DNA of 64,000 nt. Origin: CBDAQV01 sp965199335 (GTDB taxonomy: Bacteria; Pseudomonadota; Alphaproteobacteria; CALMVH01). This document shows positions 56,301 to 62,639 of this stretch, piece after piece. How positions within the stretch are numbered: the first letter of the stretch is position 1; each line of letters begins with the position of its first letter. The stretch is taken from contig CBDAQZ010000004.1 of assembly GCA_965199335.1 (NCBI GenBank), positions 310,001-374,000 on the forward strand, written 5' to 3'. A model generated the notes under the pieces. The model did not search any database and was not told the origin of the DNA. It worked only from the letters and a program-made list of their open reading frames with translations. Position numbers and translations under genes: made by a program.

Positions 56301-58110
56301 GATCAACTTCGGCAACGCCACCACGGCGGTGACCGTCAACCTGGCGACGACCACGGCCCAGAACACCGGCTGGGGCACGGATACGCTGACCAACTTCCAG
56401 AACATTACCGGCTCGAGCCATGGCGATACGCTGACCGGCACGACCGGAAACAATCTCATCACCGGCGGCATAGGCAACGATACTTTTAACGGCAATGGCG
56501 GCACCGATACGATCACCAGCGGCGGCGGCTACGATACGCTGACGTTCGCCACGTTCGCCGGTGCGATCACGCTGCACCTCGACACCGGGAAATCGACCGA
56601 CGCCTCGGGCGGGGTCGACACGTTCTCGGGTATTTCAGCCTTCATCGGCAGCAACTCCGGCGATACGGTCTATGGCTCGACCGGCAACGATACCTGGACC
56701 GGTGGATCGGGCAACGACACCGTCTACGCCAGCCTCGGCAGCGATATCCTGAACGGCGCGGGCGGCACCAATACGATCAGCTTCATCAACGCCACCACGG
56801 CCGTAACAGTGAGTCTGGCGACCACAACGGCACAGAATACGGGCTGGGGTACCGATACGCTCAGTAATTTCCAAACCCTTATCGCTTCCACACATGGCGA
56901 TACACTCACGGCCAGCGCCAGCGGAAGCACAATCTATGGCGGCACCGGTAACGATACGATCCAGGGTGGCGCGGGCGCCGACACCATATTCGCCAGCCTG
57001 GGCACCGATACGATCGATGGCGGAGGCGGCACCAATAACATCAATTTCAGCAACGCGACTGTCGGCATCACCTATAGCCTGGCCACCACCACAGCGCAGA
57101 ACGTGGGCTGGGGCACCGATACGATCACCAATTTTCAAAACGTCATCGGCTCCAACCATGGAGATACACTGACCGGCACCACCGGCAACAATATTATCAC
57201 CGGCGGCAGCGGCAACGACATCATCGATGGCGCGGGCGGCTCGGATACGATCAACGCCGGCGCGGGCAACGACACGATCATCGGCGAGGGTGGCGGCAGC
57301 GACACGATCAACGGCGGCATCGGCACCAACACGCTGGACTACACCAACTACACCAACTCGCTGACGTTCAACCTGACCGCTGGCACCGTCCTCAAGAACA
57401 CCTCGGGCTCGGACGGCACCGACACGATCAGCCTGATCCAGACGATCTATGGCGGCCAGGGTACCAACACCTTCACCGTCAGCACCGCGCAGGCTTACAC
57501 GCTGCACGGCGGCTACGGCAGCAATACCTTCATCGAGCAGAACGACGCCTATAACGACGTGATCGTGGGCGGCCAGGGTTCGAACCTGGTCAACTATTCC
57601 AGCGTCAGCGGCATCATCGCCAATTTCCAGGGTTCCAGCGGCACGGTATCAAAGCCCGCCGGCGGTATCGATTCGATCAGCAACGTGTCGCAGCTGCTCG
57701 CCGGCAGTGGCAACGACAGCTTCACGCTCGACACCAACGCGCTGACCACCTTCACCTCTATCGATGGCGGGGCCGGCACCGATACGGTCAAGATAAACGA
57801 CACGCTTTCCGCGACCACGGCGGTCGGATCGAAATTGGCGGCCATCTTCCACGACATCGAGACCATCAACCTGTCGTCGATGACCAAGGCGGGCGATGCC
57901 TTCGGCACCATCACCGGCGACAACGTCTTTTCGATCCTCGGCGCCAATGCGACGCTGAACCTGACAGTCAAATCGGGCAGCGCACTGGCGACGTCGATCG
58001 CCTTCGGCGACGGCACGACCTATACGTCCCATACCACGGTCGGCAACACGACGACCTGGTACGACGCCGCGCATACCCACTCGGTCGTCCTGCAGCTGAC
58101 GCAAGTCTAG
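50359..58110 (+). CDS. Giant RTX-type calcium-binding adhesin, type I secretion substrate (2583 aa)
   Basis: A very long acidic secreted protein. There is no signal peptide. Residues about 25-130 form a small beta-rich domain (HGLSFSHATVNILGSDV, VLPGIGLFLFSDTEAPH), followed by a Gln/Thr-rich linker. From about 450 to 2350 it consists of RTX nonapeptides (GGSGNDTIY, GGAGNDTIF) alternating with segments such as NTGWGTDTLTNFQ. These would fold into calcium-bound beta-rolls outside the cell. The last 100 residues lack repeats and should hold the secretion signal. ATG 50359 is preferred to a GTG at 50326. The ABC transporter and adaptor genes follow directly. The size, absence of toxin motifs and company suggest an adhesin, not a haemolysin. 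Confidence 0.92.
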   Translation: MEPNEAGAAANQPTKQAAQKPYDVDLKSSASTTLHVRPNETVHLHGLSFSHATVNILGSDVIVTDPQSGHKVVLPGIGLFLFSDTEAPHFVFDAESITNNDLLSKVGVVQNLTEKDYVSFTSLDLNQATAQQAQQAQQNQNTSTAPTIIVVAAPEHVSDAPDVKPVDITDQQLVSRTQFTSDATFSKPPSIDDNQYATPSRSAHVAPPVTATASTPTTETQAQTQTHTTADTGPTQAVVNNTALATFEFEARLLQVAAIDDTATPGATYYGGNGDQNSSFDPSASSQYSTQIINLVTNPDALTIYGENPAYISATQMTRVLEITPQLPNGYNVSTIVISGLPAGFQIAGGTYDATAHTYTITNPTLDSRGDYDMYLEYTNLSAQNFSLTINTTATFDPASGFAAPVQTTLTYGLTQGIQVQPVNSAADYSYTDSNGNTDWVLATNPNATTIQAGDGGVTVYGGIGSNTIQTGAGSDTIHAGPANDSISAGGGNDLIYSSTGNDTIDGGTGNNTVDYSYTSDPVSVNLSQVNANGYATASVGTDKTDLLINIQNVTGGSGNDTFAPGPTSDIFNGGGGVNTIDYSGVGHGLTIALGSGSVDLGNGNVDTLINIQDAIGTNHGDTFISNGGGYQLTGGTGSNTISYASAPGAITVDLSSTNANGFSTVAVAGAAADEIKNIENITGSSYNDTITGDANANIIIAGNGNDTINSGGGGDQVYAGSGSSVIDGGATGANQLHFENLTNGGIVLNIATGTETYAATGSTTTFGDFSIYYGTNQGDTIYDGTGADTVHGGAGNDIVFANTGAHVSDGGLGTNTINFSNAATAVTVNLATTTAQNTGWGTDTLTNFQNIVGSNHGDTLTGDANNNVITGGSGNDTIYASLGSDTLNGGAGLNTVSFANATNSVTVNLNLTTAQNTGYGTDALSNFQTLIGSSHGDTLTASGSGSTIEGGSGNDTIFASAGTDVLDGGLGTNTVSFANATSGVTVNLGLTTAQNTGFGTETLSNFQVLIGSNDGDTLTASASGSTIYGGSGINVIDGAGGNDTLYGGSGGNTFNGGGGNEIIHAGNAGDTINGGSGNDTIYGGTGNDTINLGAGSNAVTGGGGTDAISFSTLTGSVILHLDTSMATSFSGGTDTFSGIASFTGTNHGDTVYGSTGNDIFTGGGGNDTVYASTGSDILNGGAGVNTITFVNATNGVTVNLGLATAQNTGYGTDTLSNFQVLVGSNHGDTLTASAGGSTIYGGSGFNTIDGAGGNDTLYGGSGGNTFNGGGGNETIHAGNAGDTINGGAGNDTIFGGTGNDTINLGAGSNTVTGGGGIDTASFASLGGAITLHLDTSTATSSSGGTDTFSGITNFVGTNFGDTVYGSTGNDNFTGGTGNDTVYASTGSDALNGGLGTNTINFSNATTGVTVNLALTTAQNTGWGTDTLSNFQNIVGSNHGDTLTGSAANNTITGGSGNDTIYASLGTDILNGGTGTNTISFANATGAVTVSLANAAAQNTGYGTDTLSNFQVLVGGNNGNTLTAAASGSTIYGGAGTDTINGDGGNDTLYGGTGVNTFNGNGGNEIIHAGNAGDTINGGAGNDTIFGGTGNDTFNLGAGSNTVTGGGGTDTLSFASQSGPVTLHLDTASATSSTGGADSFSGIANFVGTNFGDTVYGSTGNDNYTGGTGNDTVYASTGTDVLNGGLGTNTINFSNASTAVTVNLSLTTAQNTGWGTDTLTNFQNIVGSNNGDTLTGSAANNTITGGSGNDTIYASLGTDVLNGGAGTNTISFANATGAVTVSLANAAAQNTGYGTDTLSNFQILIGGNNGNTLTAAAGGSTIYGGAGTDTINGDGGNDTLYGGTGVNTFNGNGGNEIIHAGNAGDIVNGGAGNDTITGGTGNDTFNLGAGSNSVTGGGGTDSISFAGLGGNVTLHLDTGAATSYTGGTDSFTGIAGFTGTNFGDTVYGSTGNDNFTGGSGNDTVYASTGTDVLNGGAGTNTINFGNATTAVTVNLATTTAQNTGWGTDTLTNFQNITGSSHGDTLTGTTGNNLITGGIGNDTFNGNGGTDTITSGGGYDTLTFATFAGAITLHLDTGKSTDASGGVDTFSGISAFIGSNSGDTVYGSTGNDTWTGGSGNDTVYASLGSDILNGAGGTNTISFINATTAVTVSLATTTAQNTGWGTDTLSNFQTLIASTHGDTLTASASGSTIYGGTGNDTIQGGAGADTIFASLGTDTIDGGGGTNNINFSNATVGITYSLATTTAQNVGWGTDTITNFQNVIGSNHGDTLTGTTGNNIITGGSGNDIIDGAGGSDTINAGAGNDTIIGEGGGSDTINGGIGTNTLDYTNYTNSLTFNLTAGTVLKNTSGSDGTDTISLIQTIYGGQGTNTFTVSTAQAYTLHGGYGSNTFIEQNDAYNDVIVGGQGSNLVNYSSVSGIIANFQGSSGTVSKPAGGIDSISNVSQLLAGSGNDSFTLDTNALTTFTSIDGGAGTDTVKINDTLSATTAVGSKLAAIFHDIETINLSSMTKAGDAFGTITGDNVFSILGANATLNLTVKSGSALATSIAFGDGTTYTSHTTVGNTTTWYDAAHTHSVVLQLTQV
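53700..56600 (+). repeat. Tandem near-identical modules within the RTX gene
   Basis: The landmark LHLDT (coding sequence near 53711, 54347, 55218, 56092 and 56566) recurs at intervals of about 636, 871, 874 and 474 bp. The two 0.87-kb modules (about 54.35-56.09 kb) are almost identical in protein and nearly so in DNA, implying recent duplication. Such repeats can expand or contract by recombination and may collapse in short-read assembly. Confidence 0.8.
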
Positions 58111-58181
58111 GGCATTATCGCGGATCGTAACTTCAGTTTAAGCATAAATCTTTAGGCTCCGGACCTCGTGTACTTGCGACG

Positions 58182-60329
58182 ATGGGCCTTGAGACGATGC
58201 TGCAGAAAAGTCCTTCGATAGACGATCCGCTATGGCGCTCGCTTACCCGAGTGCTGCAGTTCTATCGGCTGCGTCTGGATCCGGCGCTGGCGCAGGCGCA
58301 GATCGCGGTCGACTGGACCCGCCCGCTCGTCCCCCGCGATTTCGTCAAGATCGCACGCCATATCGGACTGGAGGCGAACCAGCGCGCCGTGACCGCCGCC
58401 GATCTGGAAGCCTTGAGCATACCGGCCCTGATCGCGTGCGGCGAAAACCTGTTCTGCGTCTTCGTGCCCGGCGGCGACGGTCCGGCGCAATTCTGGGACC
58501 CGCTGAGCCAGACCGCCAGCCCCGTCCTGCCTGAGGGCATGCCCCGCGCCTTCCACGCGATCACCATCGAGAAAAGCACCACCCAGGCGCCCGGCAGGAC
58601 CCTGCTGGAGGGCAACGACCCCGCGCCTTCGCTCGACTGGTTCTGGAAGCCGTTCTGGACCCACAAGCGCGATTTCGTCGACATGACGATCGCCACGTTC
58701 TTCATCAACCTGTTCGCGCTTGCGATCCCGATCTACACCAAGAACGTCTACGACCGCGTGGTGCCGAACCATGCCGAGGAGACGCTGGTGGCGCTGACCA
58801 TCGGCATCGTGATCGCCTTCGCCTTCAACCTGGGTTTCAAGATGGTGCGCGGGCATGTGCTGGAGACGATGGCCGCCCGGCTCGCAGCCCGCCTCGATTC
58901 CGACCTGATGGACCAGATATTGCGGCTTTCGGTTCCCGGCCACCAGATGAGCGTGGGCGAGAAGTCGGACCTGTTCCGCGAGATGCAGGGGCTGCGCGAC
59001 TTCTTCGCGGCACGCCTGATGCCCGCCATACTTGACCTGCCCTTCCTGTTCCTGTTCCTGCTGGTGATCGACATGATCGGCCCCGGCCTGTTGCCCGTCG
59101 TTCTGGGCGGGATCGTGCTGATGTTCATCGCCAACCTGGCCTGCAGCGCACAGGTCAGCCGCATGGCCAACAACCAGTTCCGCGAGACCCGGCGCAAGAA
59201 CACCGTGCTGGTCGAGATGCTGACCGGCGCCGCCAGCATCAAGCTGTTCAACGGCATCGGTAGCCAGCTGCTAACGTGGAACCGCATCTCGGAGCGTTCG
59301 ACCAAATCGGCGCAGCACAGCCAGCATATAATGGAGATCGCCGGCGACCTGTCGCTGACGATCAGCTACCTGGTCAGCGTCTTCCTGATCGTCGCCGGTG
59401 TATCGGAAATCCAGAAGGGCGAGCTGTCGGTCGGCAGCCTGGTCGCCGCCAGCATACTGGTCGGCCGCGCCATCGCGCCGGTGATGACGCTGGCGACGGT
59501 CGCGGGCCGGCTGCGCCAGTCGCTCGACTCGCTCAAGGTCATCAACCGCATCTTCCATCTGCCGGCGGAACCGAAGCTGGCCTTCGACTACGAGCCGAAG
59601 GCGCCGTTCGCGGGCAAGCTGAGCCTGGAGGACGTCACCTATTATCATCCCGGCCAGGTCAAGCCGACCCTCTACCACCTGTCCCTGACCATCCAGCCGG
59701 GCGAGAAGATCGGCATCATCGGGCGCACCGGCGCGGGCAAGAGCACGATCACCCAGCTGCTGGAAGGTGCGATCAAGCCGCAATCGGGATTGATCTTCGC
59801 CGACGACCTGCTGCTGGACGGCATCCATCCCGCCGAATGGCGAGCCGCCCTTGGCGTCGTGCCGCAGGATTCATTTTTCCTGTCCGGTTCGATCCGCGAC
59901 AACATCATGCTGGGCATGGGCGAGGATTTCGATGAGCCATGGTTCAGGCAGGTGCTGGCGATGTCGGGCCTCGAGATGCTGCTGCAACAGGCCGGCCACG
60001 GTATCGAATTCCAGGTCGGTGAGGCCGGGGGACGGCTTTCCGGCGGCCAGCGCCAGGCGATCGCCATCGCGCGCGCGCTGATCCGCCGCCCGCGGATCCT
60101 CCTGCTCGACGAGCCGAGCAACGGCATGGATAGCGACCTGGAACAGCACATAAGGCTGTCGCTGAGCGAATTCGCCAAGGACCGCACGCTGGTACTGATC
60201 ACCCACCGTACCTCGCTGCTACCCCTCGTCGACCGGCTGGTCCTGATCGATCAGGGCCGCGTTTCGGTCGATGGCCCGCGAGAGAAAGTCCTGCGCCAGC
60301 TTGCCGGCGAACCGGCGGGGGCACGATGA
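58182..60329 (+). CDS. Type I secretion ABC transporter with degenerate C39-like domain
   Basis: A 715-residue half-transporter. Residues 1-140 form a C39-like domain lacking the catalytic Cys of true peptidases, the form that recognises RTX substrates without cleaving them. Six membrane segments span about 165-430 (DMTIATFFINLFALAIPIY onward). The ATPase domain has Walker A GRTGAGKST (514-522), signature LSGGQ (619-623), Walker B ILLLDEP with Asp643/Glu644, and the switch His in LITHR. It energises export of the RTX protein encoded immediately upstream. Its stop overlaps the adaptor start (ATGA). ATG 58197 is an alternative start. Confidence 0.94.
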   Translation: MGLETMLQKSPSIDDPLWRSLTRVLQFYRLRLDPALAQAQIAVDWTRPLVPRDFVKIARHIGLEANQRAVTAADLEALSIPALIACGENLFCVFVPGGDGPAQFWDPLSQTASPVLPEGMPRAFHAITIEKSTTQAPGRTLLEGNDPAPSLDWFWKPFWTHKRDFVDMTIATFFINLFALAIPIYTKNVYDRVVPNHAEETLVALTIGIVIAFAFNLGFKMVRGHVLETMAARLAARLDSDLMDQILRLSVPGHQMSVGEKSDLFREMQGLRDFFAARLMPAILDLPFLFLFLLVIDMIGPGLLPVVLGGIVLMFIANLACSAQVSRMANNQFRETRRKNTVLVEMLTGAASIKLFNGIGSQLLTWNRISERSTKSAQHSQHIMEIAGDLSLTISYLVSVFLIVAGVSEIQKGELSVGSLVAASILVGRAIAPVMTLATVAGRLRQSLDSLKVINRIFHLPAEPKLAFDYEPKAPFAGKLSLEDVTYYHPGQVKPTLYHLSLTIQPGEKIGIIGRTGAGKSTITQLLEGAIKPQSGLIFADDLLLDGIHPAEWRAALGVVPQDSFFLSGSIRDNIMLGMGEDFDEPWFRQVLAMSGLEMLLQQAGHGIEFQVGEAGGRLSGGQRQAIAIARALIRRPRILLLDEPSNGMDSDLEQHIRLSLSEFAKDRTLVLITHRTSLLPLVDRLVLIDQGRVSVDGPREKVLRQLAGEPAGAR

Positions 60330-61612
60330 AACCGCAGGCGCTCCTCGACGACATGAAGCACCAGCCCGGCCACCGCATTCTGCTGTGGCTGATGGTGGCG
60401 TGCATCGCGGTCTTCACGGTGTGGGCCAGCGTCAGCCGCATCGACCAGCAGGTGCGCGGCGAGGGCAGCATCGTGCCGTCGGGCCAGGCGAAGATCATCC
60501 AGCACCTGGAAGGCGGTATCGTCACCCGTATCTTCGTCACCGAGGGCCAGCAGGTCGAGGAAGGGCAGCCGCTGTTCCAGATCAGCGACACCCAGGCGGA
60601 ATCGGACGCCAGCGAACTGCACGTGCAGGAAGTGGCCACTCGCCTGCAATTGCGCCGCCTGCAGGCGGAACTGGACGAAAAGCCGGATGTCGATTTCAGC
60701 GGCCTGCCCGCCGACACGCCGCAGGCCAATATCGAAAGCGAGCGCCAGCTGTTCCAATCGCGCATGCACGATTTCGGCGAGGGCGTGAACGTGCTGCAAT
60801 CGCAGATTTTGCAGAAGCAATTGAAACTGGACGAGCTGAAGAACCAGCACGACAACCTGGCCTCGGAACTGAGGGTCGCGCGCGACCAGTACGACATCAA
60901 CGAGAAGCTGGTGGGCGACGGTGCGATCTCGCAGACCAAGTACCTGCAATCGAAGAGCGTCATGCAGGACTTCATCACCCGGCTGGGCGCGGCCGAAAAA
61001 TCGATACCCGTCACCCAGGCGGAGCTTCAGGAAGTGCACAAGCGGGTGGACGAGCTGAAGGGCAAGCACCGCAGCGACACGATCGAGGAAATCCGCAAGG
61101 CCAACCTGGTCCTGAGCCAGCTCGAGGAGCGCAGCAAGACGCCGGACGACAAGATCAGGCGCAAGACCGTCACCTCGCCGATTCGCGGCATCGTGAACAA
61201 GCTGTACATCACCACCGTGGACGGCGTGGTCAAGCCGGGCGACCGTTTGGCGGAGATTATCCCGCTGGACGAGAAGCTGATCGTGGAGGCGCGCATCACC
61301 ACCAAGGATCGCGGCCTGATCTGGGACGGCCTGCCGGCCATGGTCAAGATCTCGGCCTACGATTATTCACTGCATGGCGGCGTACAGGGCACGCTGACAG
61401 ACATCAGCGCCGACACGCTGGAGGACGAGCACAACGTGCCCTATTACCGTGTCCGCATCGAACTGGCCAAGAACCAGATCGGCAAGAACATGCCCCTGTT
61501 CCCCGGCATGACCGCCGACGTGAACATCCTGTCGGGCAAGATCACCATCTGGCAATATCTGATGCGCCCGATCTGGAAGGTGAAGGACAACGCGCTGAAG
61601 GAAGCCAGCTGA
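60326..61612 (+). CDS. HlyD-family membrane-fusion (adaptor) protein
   Basis: A 428-residue periplasmic adaptor. A single N-terminal membrane helix (about 18-40, ILLWLMVACIAVFTVWAS) is followed by a lipoyl half-motif (IIQHLEGGIVTRIFVTEGQQVEEGQPLF, about 57-84). A long helical hairpin follows (about 95-285), then the second lipoyl half and barrel (TVTSPIRGIVNKLYI, about 288 onward). The last part (GMTADVNILSGKITIWQYL) is the conserved HlyD signature region. It bridges the ABC transporter and the TolC-family channel encoded on the opposite arm. Translation is coupled to the transporter gene by a four-base overlap. Confidence 0.94.
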   Translation: MKPQALLDDMKHQPGHRILLWLMVACIAVFTVWASVSRIDQQVRGEGSIVPSGQAKIIQHLEGGIVTRIFVTEGQQVEEGQPLFQISDTQAESDASELHVQEVATRLQLRRLQAELDEKPDVDFSGLPADTPQANIESERQLFQSRMHDFGEGVNVLQSQILQKQLKLDELKNQHDNLASELRVARDQYDINEKLVGDGAISQTKYLQSKSVMQDFITRLGAAEKSIPVTQAELQEVHKRVDELKGKHRSDTIEEIRKANLVLSQLEERSKTPDDKIRRKTVTSPIRGIVNKLYITTVDGVVKPGDRLAEIIPLDEKLIVEARITTKDRGLIWDGLPAMVKISAYDYSLHGGVQGTLTDISADTLEDEHNVPYYRVRIELAKNQIGKNMPLFPGMTADVNILSGKITIWQYLMRPIWKVKDNALKEAS

Positions 61613-61627
61613 TTTCCATTTACGGGA

Positions 61628-61693
61628 TTGACATCGCTGGGGTTTAGTACAGATCAACTGCGGATCGACCTTATTGTCTGGAATACGAGATCC
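61628..61693 (+). promoter_or_regulatory. Candidate promoter for the cytochrome bo3 operon
   Basis: A perfect -35 hexamer TTGACA lies at 61628-61633 in the gap between the HlyD gene and cyoA. The best -10 candidate, TACAGA at 61648-61653, is only 14 bases away, so the call is tentative. Confidence 0.3.
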
Positions 61694-62638
61694 ATGGCAG
61701 TGTCCCGCATGATTTCCTTCTGTCGTCGCCTAAAAAACCGTGCTTTTCCGGCCGGCGCCCTGATGGCCGCCGGCATCTGGTGGGTCACACCCTGCAAGGC
61801 CGGCATCCTTGATCCCGTCGGGCCGGTCGGCATCGGCGACAAGGCCATCCTGCTTGACTCCATCGCCATCATGCTGACCGTCATCATCCCGGTCATCCTT
61901 ATGACTCTGGGCTTCGCATGGTGGTTCCGGGCCTCGAACGAGAAGGCCAAGCACCTGCCCGACTGGGAATATTCCGGCAGGATCGAGTTGGTGGTGTGGT
62001 CGATCCCGGCGATGATCGTGCTGTTCCTGGGCGGCGTCGCCTGGGTCGGTAGCCACCAGCTCGACCCGCATTATCCGCTGAAATCCAAGCAGAAGCCGTT
62101 GCAGATCGAAGTCGTGTCGATGGACTGGAAATGGCTGTTCATCTACCCCGATCAGGGCGTGGCCAGCGTCAACCAGGTGATGATACCGGTCGGCGTGCCG
62201 GTGGAGTTCAGCCTGACCTCCGCCGATGTCATGAACTCCTTCTTCGTGCCGCGCCTCGGTAGCCAGATCTACACCATGGCCGGGATGGTCACGCATGTGA
62301 ACCTGGAGGCTGACGAGGCCGGGACGTTCCCCGGCCTGTCGGCACAGTTCAGCGGCGACGGCTTTTCCGAAATGACGTTCGACGCGATCGCGGTGCCGCA
62401 AGACCAGTTCGGCAAATGGGTGGCCACTACGAAATCCTCCGCCCATGCCCTGGACCCCGCGACCTACGACGCGTTGATCAAGCCCAGCAAGGCCAACGCC
62501 GTGGCGATGTACAAGGACGTGACCCCCGATCTGTTCAAGAAGATCGTGGCAGACAGTGCACCCGGTACCGATACCGGTGTTATGGACGATCCGGCGGACA
62601 TACCCGCCAATTCCCCGCCCGCAGCCAGGAAAGAGTGA
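61694..62638 (+). CDS. cyoA: Cytochrome bo3 ubiquinol oxidase subunit II
   Basis: A 314-residue subunit II of the quinol-oxidising terminal oxidase. An N-terminal signal-like segment ends at WWVTPCKAGILDPVGPVG. The cysteine aligns with the lipid-modified Cys of E. coli CyoA, but a Pro at -1 makes a poor lipobox. Two membrane segments follow (LDSIAIMLTVIIPVILMTL and IELVVWSIPAMIVLFLGGV), then the cupredoxin domain (VVSMDWKWLFIYPDQGVASVNQ, SADVMNSFFVPRLGSQIYTM). The copper-A ligands of cytochrome c oxidases are absent, as expected for a quinol oxidase. ATG 61694 is chosen; ATG 61709 and a TTG at 61628 are alternatives. It is followed by cyoB after one base. Confidence 0.93.
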   Translation: MAVSRMISFCRRLKNRAFPAGALMAAGIWWVTPCKAGILDPVGPVGIGDKAILLDSIAIMLTVIIPVILMTLGFAWWFRASNEKAKHLPDWEYSGRIELVVWSIPAMIVLFLGGVAWVGSHQLDPHYPLKSKQKPLQIEVVSMDWKWLFIYPDQGVASVNQVMIPVGVPVEFSLTSADVMNSFFVPRLGSQIYTMAGMVTHVNLEADEAGTFPGLSAQFSGDGFSEMTFDAIAVPQDQFGKWVATTKSSAHALDPATYDALIKPSKANAVAMYKDVTPDLFKKIVADSAPGTDTGVMDDPADIPANSPPAARKE

Positions 62639-62639
62639 C

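Noticed and set aside
51190..56577. Long minus-strand ORFs (456 to 787 codons) opposite the RTX gene
   Set aside because: They mirror the repetitive GC-rich RTX coding strand, consist of low-complexity V/A/G/D/R repeats, and have no ribosome-binding sites or recognisable domains.
53700..56600. CRISPR-like array suggested by regular repetition
   Set aside because: The repeats are in-frame coding modules of hundreds of bases, without short direct repeats separated by unique spacers, and there are no cas genes.
50359..58110. RTX haemolysin/leukotoxin identity for the giant protein
   Set aside because: No acyltransferase (HlyC) gene, no hydrophobic pore-forming region and far more repeats than RTX toxins; adhesin fits better.
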